From Phoronis ovalis (Eukaryota; Phoronida; Phoronidae), in contig JAOXYB010054623.1 in assembly GCA_028565635.1 (NCBI GenBank), forward strand, positions 1 through 11,294: a stretch of 11,294 nt of DNA, given 5' to 3'. A model generated the notes under the pieces. The model saw only the letters and a program-made list of their open reading frames with translations. It made no database searches and was not told where the DNA came from. Position numbers and translations under genes: made by a program. Positions 1 to 8,452 of this stretch are shown in pieces (position 1 is the stretch's first letter; the number at the start of each line of letters is the position of its first letter).

Positions 1-310
1 GTTAGAAATTAAGGAAAATACCAATATTTGTAAACTTGCAGGCCTCTCTGTCAAGTCATTCATGAAAATAATTGTTTGGAATTATAATCAAAGATATATG
101 CAAATTAGGGAAACCTATCCTATTATACATATTAGTGTATAGTGTGCGAAAGAGACAAATATAGTTGTTGGAAAACCTGCTGTCTCCCAATTTCTATGCA
201 ATGGCCTTGCTGAAAATTTAAAAAAAATTAACGTAGCATTCACAAAGGATACTGCTACTTTGGTAAACATTTTCAATGGGGAATATTTCATACAAATTAT
301 TTTATTTTAG
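1..310. other. Probable intron of the receptor gene, 5' edge
   Basis: The stretch ends in a pyrimidine-rich acceptor (TTATTTTATTTTAG, up to 310) just before the first placed exon. A frame open from about 43 to 140 after a CAG at 40-42 gives a short peptide with no recognisable family, and no good donor follows in the right phase. I see no promoter, start codon or signal peptide, so I read this as intron, with the real 5' exons further left. Confidence 0.5.
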
Positions 311-355
311 AAATAGAAGAAGTACTCCAAGGGATCTCCTCGAATATCGATTCAA
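311..355 (+). CDS. Receptor exon a: helical stalk microexon
   Basis: This 45-base exon runs from the acceptor TTTTAG to a consensus donor GTAAGT at 356. Read in phase 1 in and phase 1 out it gives IEEVLQGISSNIDS (residues 1-14), and its last base starts the codon for I15. Hydrophobic residues every three to four positions suggest an amphipathic helix. The phase matches the next two exons exactly. Because it is so short, the call rests on splice sites, phase and the continuing helix rather than on any homology. Confidence 0.55.
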
Positions 356-3300
356 GTAAGTTTAATGGTTTTCATAACCCCATTTTAGTTACCGTCTCCC
401 CTCTCTCTGTAAACAAAGGGGGAGTTTAGTGTTTGTCAGGTCTGTTTCAAGCGGTTGGCAAAATGTTGGTCCTAAGTTCCAATATTTCATCCCTGTAAAC
501 CATACCGCTTTCCATACATCACTGCATAGGGTTTGTTTAATCAGTGCGGTAACGTATAATTTGAGTAAAAGCTTTTCAGTTTGTTTTCATTTTTATATTG
601 TAGTTCAAGATGAGATTTCATCCATGTTAGATCAAGGTAAGTCTAGCATTGCCTCCCCAATATTTATAAAAAGCGCATTTTTCCACAGACGTTGTCAAAA
701 CCGTTTTTTTACAAAACCTTCAAACTCTGATACCTAGAAGATGGATGTAATTCAGAAGGTAAATAGAGGCAAAAATATACAGGTGAAAAGTTAAAGTTTA
801 ATTTTGTTTTGGATCACCTCAAATATGTCCGACACCGTTTGTTACCGGTGCTACAACAACAGCAGCTACTGTTTTTATCAGTTTCATGATTACAGTCCCG
901 GAATTACAATGTTCATGTTTGAGAAGGATCGTCATCAGCTCCCAGTCCCTGCCGAAAGAGGTCATCAGCTCCTGGAGAAGGTTCTATTACGTAGGAAATG
1001 TTTTTAAATCCTAACCAAAACGATATGTTGTTTAACGGGAAAAAACGAGGCTCCAGTGTTTTTCTTGTTGTTTTAAGCGGTTTCGCCAGCTAAACAAGAT
1101 TTATTAAAATAAAATTAAAGTAAATGTCTAATCTAGTTGTCTAATATATGCATGTATACTTGTGGTACCTATGGCGTTTGTCGTTTGTGTTTTCTAGCTG
1201 AAAAAGCGTTGGATGATCTCTGCGTGAGAAATGTTAGCTCGGGAGCCGATTGGGAAGATGACATTGGTACGCTATGCAATCAAAGATCAGCAGTGGCTAA
1301 TGCTTTAAGGAATCTCTCATTGGTAAGCCATTTAAATGACACAACACTACACAACTAGGCAGCGAACTTATAGATTAACATTTCGTTCGTTATTTCGTTC
1401 GTCGGTTTATTGTTCTGTTGTTTCATATTTCATTATTTTCTTCAGTTGTTTCGTAAACTATACATAAATGCCATCTAACGATGTTCTGCTGTGAACATGT
1501 TTTGAATACACACTTAATATTGCAATACTGCATACAGTCACATATTTTACTAAAATACAGTAATTCGATAAAATGTAATAGGGTAATAGCTGAAGATAAT
1601 ATGTTTGTAAACTTGGTGATGATATTGAATAAACACACCCAAATCGCTTTTTGGTCGAATTGTTTGATACGAACTTATTTTTAAAGAACAAGTTCCATAA
1701 AAACATATTTTAATTCACAAAGGTTTTAACCGATTTTCGTGTTGTAAGTCAAATTAAAGTTAGGTTTAGGATGTATCTCAGTCTGAATAAATCCATCCAT
1801 TAGTGTGTACGTAACACTAACGGATGGATTTATTTAGACTATCCAATCGCGTGGGATAACGACAAATCAGAATAAAAAATCCGTGAATTAATAAACTAAT
1901 GCATTTTAAATGTATTGTATTTAAATTCTTTAAAGTTTTGAAGTATGTACTGCTGACATGTGATTATTTTAAATAAGCTGGTACTTAAACGCCCAACTAT
2001 CCATCAAATCTCGCATTTTATCTTAGTCTTTCTTTCTGATGGACGGGATTAGATGCGGTAACTAACTGGTTATTTGTAAATTGTAGGAAATCATTACTGC
2101 CGCAAATATTGAGTATATATCCCAAAAGCTTGCGGATTTGGTGTCAGAACCTAGCACGTTGACAGTGGCCGATGTTATATACGTTTCACAAATTATAGAA
2201 AACATTGCCAATGTTACAAGAGGTGTTGAGGCACAGGTAACGCATGTAAACAATGAAAATACTAGTAGTAGGCTTGTACATGTATAGGTCTCTTGAACCA
2301 CAATTGTATTTTGTACCTAGGCGTAATACAATTTTGGGATTTAAAAATACAAAATAGTTTTAGAAGACTTGTGATCCATGTAGCAAGTTTACGAACTCAT
2401 CGCGTCATGCATTTTTTCCAAATTATTTTCATAAGATTGCAATAAGAATATTATAATTTGTTATACCAAATTTCCTGATCTGTGTACTATAGAGTTTGTC
2501 GTGTGTATAACTATTATATTATTCAACAGAGTATGAATGAAAATAACAGCTTTACTTTTCACGTAAAAATAGAAATTAGCTGTGACCCGAATTTAATTTT
2601 TTGCAACTAGTTTTAATTTTAGTATTAAATGGTATTATTCACAGTTACGGTAAACTCTAAGCGCATTTTTAGTTTATCTTAAATAGGTCATCGTAATGAC
2701 GTGTTTTTCTTCTTCAGGCAGTAACAGATGTATTAAAGACTGTTAGTAATATAATGATTGTAAATGAAACAGTTCTCACAGTCGCAGAATACATATTCCA
2801 ATCACTTAACAGGTAGGTATTAACCCTATTTAATGTGTAACGTACTCGTCTGAGTTCATCCACGTTTCAGTTCATTTTCTGTGATATAATCAAATAAATT
2901 TCAAGTTAATTAATTTCACCCTCTTAAGATCTATGCAATACAGCGATGTTTTCGACAACAGTAGGCCCTTGGTAAACAAATTATACCCGTAATACATGTA
3001 TATGTCCTTTGAACAATTGCTCTCGTGTATGGTTTACCTCGGCCGTAATCTTTGAAATTGGAAGACTTTAAATGTGTAACTAGCATTAAAAACAAGTTTG
3101 TTATTCAGTATGTATTCTTCAATTGTCTTAGAATAACAACTTCATTGGAAAGATTGACTGATGGTCTACATCTAGATAACACGACAAACACGTTTTTAGT
3201 GATTAATCCTGAAATAGCACTCCTGGTTCATGAAAGTAAGGAAGAAGATGATGACCCGGTTCTGGGGATTCAATACAGCAGCCTAAATATAGAAAAGTTA

Positions 3301-6300
3301 AACAATGAATCCCTTGTTTTACTCAGAAACTATGAAGATATGAATATCACTCACTCTGACATTGGTATTGTTTTACCATTATCTGCCATTCGCCCAAGAG
3401 GTATGTACACATTGTGCGCATTAATGTTAAAGTTATATTACTGCAAGTCCCCATGTGGAAGCCTTCAGAAGGTTATCTTAAAGGAAAACAATTACTGCAA
3501 CTTTACCTAATAATATTAATTTCAGCCATTTTATACATACAAGGTGCCACGAAATAAAAATATATAGCAAAATACTGTGATTTTGTGAAAATAAACAAAG
3601 CGTTCACGTTGTACATGTTGTAGAGTTTGATAAAGTCTTTAAAAAGTTCAAGTTGCTTGGTTTGGTCGCTCAGTATTTCATTTTGTAGGGTGGCATGGGA
3701 GAAGTAGAGTAAGTTTCTTACTGCACAGAAGTTCGGCACTATTTAAAAGTCAGCTAAAACTGAAAGGCAGAAATAAAAGTGATATTGTTTATGTTGCTAA
3801 CAGTCGTGTAATTTCGGCTAGAATCAACTCTCGACCATATCGCTTTCAGTTTGACCAGGATGAACCTGTGGTTGCCACATTTGTACCATTGAAAAGGGTA
3901 AGTTGTATTTTGTACACCATTTACATCTTCCAGGAAAAACACATTAATATATTAATAAAACAAATATTTCCTCATCTTATGGTCATAGCTGTACATGGCA
4001 TGTAGGGCTTTTGATGCGGCTTAATGATTTGTAAATTGCAGCAATACAGGTGATGTTTTTGCCTGGCGTTCAACTTGTATTTCATCTTCGATGGCACTGT
4101 GTTAATCAGCTACAGGGTTTAAATGGTAAATTACCCAATGAAAAAGCATATCCCCTGATGTGAAGCACCAACTATTTAGGTAAGCACAAGGTATTACATG
4201 TAGAATGGCCAGTTGCAGAAACACTATCCAATCATTGCTGATAACAATTGCAAAATAATTTAGTTGGGAATTTTACTGTCAATAGAAGCCATAAAACACA
4301 TGAAGCTGATTATTTCATGGGTGTAATCAATTTGCCTTATAGATAAATTACAGAAGTGGCACTGAGGTTTGTGGCTATTGGGACTATTCTTTGCATGATC
4401 GAACAGGTGACTGGTCTACTGAAGGATGTTGGTACAATGGCTCTGTTGGAAACCACCATATTTGCATGTGCAATCATTTAACCAACTTTGCTCTTCTTCT
4501 GGTAAGTTTTTTATTATATTATAATGCCTATCCCAATTTGTCGCATGACATGTACACACAATGAAAAGTATTTTTTAAAGAATCAAACTTTCGCGAGCTC
4601 TGATTAACTTCAGTGTACTATACATATGAGGGAGCACGCTCATAGTCCTTATTAATAGCAGACGAGCACTCATTGTCTAGTCTTTGTAAAGTCGGATTAA
4701 ACAGTTCTATAAATCAAGTTAGGTTGAAGGTGGAGATGGGTGTCTGTCAAAGGTAATAGAACTATAGTAATTTGGGTTAATACCATAGTATCCACACTTT
4801 CAGTGATTCGATATACTCAGTGTTAAACTAGTGTGTTGTTATATATTTTCTATAGGATATCATAGGTCAAGAGACACCAATATCTGTAGAACACCAACAG
4901 GTTCTAGAGATTATCAGCATAATTGGATTATCTTTGTCAATTGCTGGATTATCAATTACTGTTTTAACGTTTCTAGTATTCAGGTATTGTAATACTTCGA
5001 GGTCGTTTTCTTTCAGAAAAATACGGGTTAGTAGTAAAATTTTAAAAAGTAAACATAGTAAACTTTCAAACAATTTCGCTTGAATATTCTTCTAGCATGT
5101 TACAAAATATTACATTTATTAAAATTAACTTTTGGTAGTATGTTGGTTCTCATTTTTTTTTCAATTCCACATTTATTTATCTTAATAACAGTAAGCACAC
5201 TCTTCATTTACTAACGAATGTCGTTGTGTGATGTGACATACGACTTTAATAAGTTTCTAGTGTCTACTGTACTTCCATTTTCAGGAAATTTCGAAAAGGC
5301 CGTTCACAGCAGACATTGTTCAATTTAGCATTGGCGCTACTGTGTAGCATGATTGTATTCTTAGCCGGTGTGAAACAAACAGGGAATTATGGAGGTTGTA
5401 TAGCAGTGGCTGTACTTCTGCACTACTTCATCCTGGTAGCTTTCATGTGGATGCTTGTGGAAGGGATACTACAATATTTAAAATTTGTGAAAGTTATGGG
5501 GACATATATTCCAAGGTTTATATTGAAGGCTAGCATTTCTGCTTGGGGTAAGATTTATCAACGTTTCCGTTCAAATGTTAAAACTGTTGACAGTGTATTC
5601 TGCAGTTTAGGAATACATATATTTTTCAAATTACATTGGCTATTTTGCCATGTCGTATTATCTATCAAACAATAGCTTTTAAAACGAATAATTAGAAGAA
5701 ATTTGTATATGCGTATGATGTACATGTAATAAATGATACAATTCCATGATTAAACTGAAGTGAGGCAAGATATATACTGATACCCCCTAAGATAGAGACG
5801 AGGAGTAAATACAATGTGCATTCTAAAAATACACTAGTAGAATTCGAGTACCAAACAACCTATAAAGGTGTCAGTATCACATTTACATTATTTGCCTTAT
5901 TACACCTACAGGTATTCCTGCAGTAATATGCGCTGTTGTTCTTGGAATCGATTACAATATGTACCATGGGGGCGACACCTAGTGAGTATTGTTTTGAGTT
6001 GGAGGCAGTGTGCAATTAATCAAGTTCATGGGAAATAAAATTATCTTTTCATGTGTCACGTTTATTGTTAAAACCTGAAAAGTTTATTTCACTAATAACA
6101 ATCACGGGTTGTGATCATGAAAATACCAATTCCTCCTTCTTTAGAAGATTCTGTTTCAGAAAACGTATTTATATTATATAGAATGAATTAACTCCAAAAG
6201 AAAACCGTACAGTGGCGTATACCAATAACATTCGGCGAACGAATGCATTTTATTTTAATAGTAGTAACAGTAACAGTAGTATTTTACTTTATTAACGTGA

Positions 6301-7430
6301 TATTAACGTCTTTAACGTTATTTTATTAATATTTGCCAAACAGACTATAATTAGCAATAGATTTCGGAGCTGATAAGTGCTGCGATATATTTTAGTATAG
6401 TATTTGGAAAAATGAATGTGATAAAATATATTGCATTCAATTTCAGTTGTTGGCTTGGTCGTACTGCATTTTACTACGCATTCTTGATTCCTGTGGGAAT
6501 AATCATCTTGGCCAATACCATTGTTTTTATCTTTGTCCTTCGTGGCATCACATGTGCGCGGGCTCCGGGGCTCCGGACCAACCAATCAGAGAAAAACATG
6601 GCCTTGCTGCAATTTAACTGTGGTGTATGTTGCTTGCTGTTGCTAGGTAAGAGAACGTTTTGCCAAAGATGTAATACAAGCAATTACATGTATCATATTA
6701 ATTAAACATTGTAAATAAACGCCACATGTACGCGTTTCCGATGTCAAAACTTATGCAGTGGGTAATAAGAAGCAATAATAATAATTGGATTATATATAAC
6801 TAATGAAACATAAATTTCATAGATTTATAGAGATATTCTGCATGGTGTATTAGTTTGCTTACGGTCAAATAACTAGGTGATGCACACATTAAAAAGAAAC
6901 CATGAAAAAGAGTTCGTGTCGAGAAAATCAAAAGCTTTCGAATTTATAATACTGCTATATCCAACTGACTTAGAAAACTGTTTGTGTTGCTTGGAAAATA
7001 ATTATTTTGACTTTATTTTCTTGTTTAACTACTTTGTATTCACATGAGTCATACACATGAGTCCAGTTCGCATATCATTTAATATTCAGGCATAAACTCA
7101 TTTAATTCCTTTGTAGGATGTACATGGCTGTTTGGATTCTTTGCCATTGGGGAGGCTCGATTGCTCTTTCAATATCTGTTCTGCATATTTAATTCGTTAC
7201 AAGGTTTTCTCATTTGTATATTGTTCAATATACGCGAGAACCGAGTGAGGAAAGCTTGGTTTGAGTTTTGCGGCAAGAAATGGCATCGTAATATTAAGCA
7301 AAAGTATGAAAATACAAAAGGTCATACAGATTCGTCTACGATTCCTACTCAATCTACTTGTGGTGTTGAAAAGCACATTTCTATCGGTGAAGAAATAAAT
7401 TTCAAAAAACCAAGTGTACGCAGAAAATGA
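311..7430 (+). CDS. Adhesion G-protein-coupled receptor, 5' partial, 13 exons
   Basis: The product is a plasma-membrane receptor of the adhesion GPCR class. A large extracellular part is self-cleaved at the GPS and stays bound to a 7TM part, which is activated by the freed tethered agonist. Exons at 311-355, 604-636, 1198-1322, 2087-2236, 2718-2812, 3132-3400, 3689-3897, 4343-4501, 4856-4983, 5285-5547, 5912-5981, 6447-6646 and 7117-7430 join in one frame (685 residues), all with GT-AG introns. Order: helical stalk (1-33), HormR-like C34-W44-C52, GAIN (about 55-355), GPS (C318, W321, W332, C337, C349, C351, H353-L354/T355), TM1 378-403, TM2 413-433, TM3 443-470, TM4 481-504, TM5 522-546, TM6 566-592, TM7 597-618, tail to 685. 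Nine N-glycosylation sequons lie before the membrane: N37, N64, N109, N133, N165, N207, N220, N267 and N340. The ligand and G protein cannot be read from the sequence. The TM6/TM7 motifs resemble ADGRG receptors. The start codon is outside the window. Confidence 0.95.
604..636 (+). CDS. Receptor exon b: helical stalk microexon
   Basis: This 33-base exon lies between acceptor TTTTTATATTGTAG and donor GTAAGT at 637. It is phase 1 at both ends, and joined to exon a it reads I15 then QDEISSMLDQ (16-25). Its last base g joins the ct at 1198 to give A26, which leads straight into EKALDDLC. The three exons thus make one amphipathic helix of about 34 residues with no stop. Being a multiple of three and phase-symmetric, it could be skipped without changing the frame. 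Confidence 0.55.
689..746 (+). other. Weak candidate alternative exon
   Basis: A fair acceptor (CATTTTTCCACAG, to 688) is followed by a frame that, in phase 1 after exon b, reads DVVKTVFLQNLQTLI and then meets a stop at 748-750. The only donor before that stop is a weak GTAATT at 747, and the better donor GTAAAT at 759 would include the stop. It may be a poison exon, a decayed exon or plain intron. The simpler model joins exon b directly to the exon at 1198. Confidence 0.15.
804..1012 (+). other. Open stretch of unknown status in an intron
   Basis: Two overlapping frames are open here. One (starting TTG 804, stop after 1004) is Cys- and Asn-rich near its start (CYRCYNNSSYCF). Cut at a GTAGGA donor at 991, it would end in the phase needed for the 1198 exon. 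The other (frame of 811, stop at 1012) reads a Thr/Ala-rich segment, VTGATTTAATVFIS. The 12-mer GTCATCAGCTCC occurs at 931-942 and 961-972, exactly 30 bases apart, with GAGAAGG near both copies (921 and 975). No convincing acceptor precedes either frame and no domain is recognised. It could be an alternative exon, a decayed one or chance. Confidence 0.2.
1198..1322 (+). CDS. Receptor exon c: HormR-like C-W-C end and start of GAIN
   Basis: This 125-base exon runs from acceptor TTTTCTAG to donor GTAAGC at 1323 and encodes residues 27-67. C34, W44 and C52 fit the last part of a hormone-receptor motif (C, a few residues, G.W..D, then C), which in adhesion receptors often stands just before GAIN. 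The earlier cysteines and tryptophan of a full HormR domain are not seen upstream in the window, so this may be a remnant or a HormR-like cap. The sequons N37-V-S and N64-L-S support an extracellular position. The exon ends in phase 0. Confidence 0.85.
1780..1840. repeat. Long near-perfect hairpin in an intron
   Basis: Arms at 1780-1806 and 1814-1840 are inverted copies of 27 bases with two mismatches (one of them a G-U pair if transcribed, the other likewise). They are separated by a 7-base loop, GTACGTA. The arms contain AATAAATCCATCC and its inverse. It sits in the 764-base intron between exons c and d. It could be a small foldback or MITE-type element or the stem of a transcribed hairpin. 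No clear target-site duplication is visible. Confidence 0.85.
2087..2236 (+). CDS. Receptor exon d: GAIN subdomain A helices
   Basis: This 150-base exon is phase 0 at both ends, between acceptor TTGTAG and donor GTAACG at 2237. It encodes residues 68-117, beginning EIITAANIEYISQKLADLVS. The pattern of helix, a Leu-Thr-x-x-Asp/Val turn (LTVADV, 92-97) and a second helix (IIENIANV) is typical of the helical first half of GAIN domains. N109-V-T is a sequon. Being symmetric, it could be skipped in frame, though that would damage the fold. Confidence 0.9.
2718..2812 (+). CDS. Receptor exon e: GAIN subdomain A helices
   Basis: This 95-base exon lies between acceptor TTTTTCTTCTTCAG and donor GTAGGT at 2813. 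It encodes residues 118-148 and the first two bases of R149. It reads as helices (AVTDVLKTVSNIM, then TVAEYIFQSLN), matching the region that links GAIN subdomain A to subdomain B. N133-E-T is a sequon. It leaves in phase 2. Confidence 0.9.
3132..3400 (+). CDS. Receptor exon f: GAIN subdomain B strands
   Basis: This 269-base exon runs from acceptor TTCAATTGTCTTAG to donor GTATGT at 3401. It encodes residues 150-238 and the first base of G239. The short helix ITTSLERLTDGL is followed by strands (TFLVINPEIALLVHE, then a loop with an acidic EEDDD run at 186-190, then IGIVLPLSAI). This is the usual order in GAIN subdomain B, where an aliphatic strand ends in a Leu-Pro. Sequons are N165, N207 and N220. 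The open frame seen across 3052-3510 is this exon plus readable intron on both sides. Confidence 0.93.
3689..3897 (+). CDS. Receptor exon g: GAIN subdomain B core before the GPS
   Basis: This 209-base exon starts after ATTTTGTAG and ends at a perfect donor GTAAGT at 3898. It encodes residues 240-308. The strands RVSFLLHRSSALF, IVYVANSRVISARI and EPVVATFVPLKR match the GAIN pattern of a strand ending in a Leu-Phe, a 'V.S.VI.A.I' strand and an 'P V . . T F . . L' strand just before the GPS. N267-K-S is a sequon. The initial G239 is split as g/gg across the intron, which fixes the frame. Confidence 0.93.
4343..4501 (+). CDS. Receptor exon h: GPS autoproteolysis site and tethered agonist
   Basis: This 159-base exon is phase 0 at both ends, with acceptor CCTTATAG and donor GTAAGT at 4502, and encodes residues 309-361. 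All the GPS hallmarks are present: C318, W321, W332, C337, C349 and C351, ending in CNHLTNFALLL. The catalytic triad H353-L354/T355 is intact, so self-cleavage between L354 and T355 is expected in the ER. The new N-terminus T355-N-F-A-L-L-L is a canonical Stachel agonist. N340-G-S is the last sequon before the membrane. The exon ends exactly after the agonist core. Confidence 0.97.
4856..4983 (+). CDS. Receptor exon i: linker and TM1
   Basis: This 128-base exon runs from acceptor TTTTCTATAG to donor GTATTG at 4984, and encodes residues 362-403 and two bases of R404. A short polar linker (DIIGQETPISVEHQQ) is followed by TM1, about 378-403, rich in Ile, Leu and Ser. The donor is not a strong consensus, but the frame and the next exon (R404 split as ag/g) fit. 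Confidence 0.93.
5285..5547 (+). CDS. Receptor exon j: ICL1, TM2, TM3 and start of TM4
   Basis: This 263-base exon lies between acceptor TTCCATTTTCAG and donor GTAAGA at 5548. It encodes residues 405-491 and one base of G492. It has a basic first loop (RKFRKGR), TM2 (413-433), a short first outer loop, C442 at the top of TM3 (expected disulfide to C516), TM3 with HYF and MWMLVEG (W459), and the start of TM4 at YIPRFILK. The HYF...W...EG pattern is characteristic of adhesion receptors. Reading past the donor stays open to 5675, but that part is intron. Confidence 0.96.
5912..5981 (+). CDS. Receptor exon k: TM4 and second outer loop
   Basis: This 70-base exon runs from acceptor TTACACCTACAG to donor GTGAGT at 5982, and encodes residues 493-514 and two bases of Y515. 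IPAVICAVVLGIDY is TM4, with the Gly-Ile-Pro-Ala start (G492 is split) common in ADGRG-type receptors. The exon ends in the bases TA. Unspliced, the next base makes TAG, but spliced to the t at 6447 it is TAT, giving Y515 directly before the conserved C516-W517. Confidence 0.93.
6001..6120. repeat. Diverged dispersed repeat copy in an intron
   Basis: This segment shares ordered blocks with 10167-10260: GGAGGCAGTG versus GGGGGTAGTG, then GGAAATAAAATT followed by CTTTTCA two bases later, then CAATCACGGGT versus CAATCGCGGGT. Spacing between blocks differs by tens of bases. It is probably a second old copy of an unnamed element, seen by eye only. Confidence 0.4.
6447..6646 (+). CDS. Receptor exon l: TM5, ICL3 and start of TM6
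   Basis: This 200-base exon runs from acceptor CATTCAATTTCAG to donor GTAAGA at 6647. It encodes residues 516-581 and one base of G582. It starts with the conserved C516-W517 of the second outer loop. TM5 is about 522-546 (FYYAFLIPVGIII), followed by a short third inner loop with basic residues (RGITCARAPGLRTN) and then TM6. TM6 carries an unusual cluster, C547 region to CGVCC (574-577 area), just before LLLLG. The Cys-rich inner half of TM6 is uncommon. Confidence 0.95.
7117..7430 (+). CDS. Receptor exon m: end of TM6, TM7, cytoplasmic tail and stop
   Basis: This last coding exon starts after TTCCTTTGTAG and ends with TGA at 7428-7430. It encodes residues 583-685. G582-C-T-W585-L-F-G588 is the TM6 toggle-switch motif of adhesion receptors. 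FNSLQGF (606-612) is the TM7 signature, and TM7 covers about 597-618. RENRVRKAW begins the tail, as in ADGRG proteins. The tail is about 65 residues, rich in Lys, Ser and Thr (possible phosphorylation sites), with C607-type palmitoylation not evident. The last residues, SVRRK, are not a clear PDZ-binding motif. Confidence 0.96.
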
Positions 7431-7813
7431 GAAAAACAGTATAGATCTTTAAATTACTAAAAGTAGCCAATTTATTTATACGTGATAGCTAATACCGAAA
7501 CTTCTGTTTCAACACTGAAATATTAATGTTTATATAAAAATAATTAAAATGCACAACTCTTTGACATCGTATGTGTTACTGTATGACATGATCTGTGCAG
7601 AATTAGTGACACTGCGGCAGGTACTATAATAGTGTTTTGCTACCGGTTATTGGTTATTGAGAGACGTTATTTTTCAAGTATTCAGTTGTTAATGACTATC
7701 AATTGATAGAGGTCAATTATGATTAAAAAACCCTCTTGTTAGGAAAAAACACATTTGGATCAAAATACCCAAAACTCCTCATAGATTCGTGGGTTGTTAC
7801 CAATTTTCTTCAG

Positions 7814-7915
7814 GCCTACCTAACCAGCGTAATCTCAAACCGTCAATCCGCACTCGCGAACCTGTTTCATACCATTCAAAACCTTTTTCCGAGAAAATCG
7901 TCCCAGAATTCTTGA
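7814..7915 (+). other. Possible alternative terminal exon
   Basis: A strong acceptor (CCAATTTTCTTCAG, to 7813) opens a 33-codon frame, beginning AYLTSVISNRQSALANLFHT and ending at TGA 7913-7915. Its base composition is less AT-rich than the surroundings, and it lies just before the AATAAA pair. A phase-0 donor GTGAGG exists inside exon m after residue R624's region (CGA/GTGAGG, 7240-7250 area). Such a splice would replace the usual tail. This is inference only. Confidence 0.2.
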
Positions 7916-7977
7916 AGTTATGATTTCGGTATATACGAACCATTTGCATACCGACATTTGGCTTCCTTCAATGTACT

Positions 7978-7997
7978 AATAAAGGTAATTAAATAAA
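7978..7997 (+). terminator. Polyadenylation signals (two AATAAA)
   Basis: AATAAA occurs at 7978-7983 and again at 7992-7997, about 550 bases after the receptor stop, with a T-rich stretch downstream (8024-8060). This is the best candidate for the 3' end of the receptor transcript. Confidence 0.5.
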
Positions 7998-8000
7998 TAC

Positions 8001-8452
8001 TCTTATTGGTGTCCTGCTGTTAGATATTTTTGTAATGTAACTTTATTTTTATATTTAAAATACTAAAAACATATCAACAAAAGTCTTCTTACAAAAAATA
8101 TATATGTTATAGTTAAATGTTGTAAGAAATACAATTGAAATTAAAAAATGAAATAATTATGTTTAAGTGTTTCTTGTGCAACTTGTTTGAAGCTTATTTT
8201 AAATTTGTACTGAAAATATTTCAGATTTTATTCTCAGGAAAAACTACTGTTAAAATAATTGGATTTTTCAGTTACAAAATGTTATCATTCTCCGCCGTAA
8301 GTATCCGGGTTCAAATGTAAACACCATTTTAAAGACTGCACATGCATGGGAAAAGTTGAGACGAACGTAACGAAACAAACACTCCGTAAGCTAAACAAAA
8401 TTTTTATTATTTTTTACTCCAGGTAAAATGCTAGCTTGGAGTTCTAAAACAA
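8001..8452. other. Gene-free AT-rich spacer
   Basis: I see no supported gene here. A 61-codon frame at 8135-8320 is dominated by Lys, Phe and Ile, as expected from AT-rich DNA. The words CAGGAAAAA and poly-T runs give no consistent splice structure. Confidence 0.6.

Larger units (their letters stand above)
7431..8000 (+). other. Probable 3' untranslated region of the receptor gene
   Basis: This AT-rich stretch follows the TGA stop and contains no receptor motif. Part of it (7814-7915) has a good acceptor and an open frame and may be an alternative last exon. The region closes with two polyadenylation hexamers. The real cleavage position cannot be fixed from sequence alone. Confidence 0.55.

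Noticed and set aside
1375-1410. TTTCGTTCG short tandem words, checked as a possible array
   Set aside because: Only two or three imperfect units; no CRISPR-like spacing, and the DNA is eukaryotic.
3052-3510. 152-codon open frame taken as a separate gene
   Set aside because: It is the receptor exon 3132-3400 with intron readable on both sides; the splice sites and phases fit the neighbouring exons.
5980-5982. In-frame TAG in the TM4 exon, taken as a pseudogene sign
   Set aside because: The consensus donor GTGAGT starts at the G, and splicing gives TAT; all other exons are open and key motifs are intact.
6292-6705. Reverse-strand frames of 69-97 codons
   Set aside because: They are antisense shadows of the TM5/TM6 exon and its intron.
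8135-8320. 61-codon Lys/Phe-rich frame
   Set aside because: Composition is what AT-rich DNA gives by chance; no domain, no splice context.
8300-8325. GGGTTCAAATG, like a tRNA B box
   Set aside because: No A box at the right distance and no cloverleaf can be drawn.
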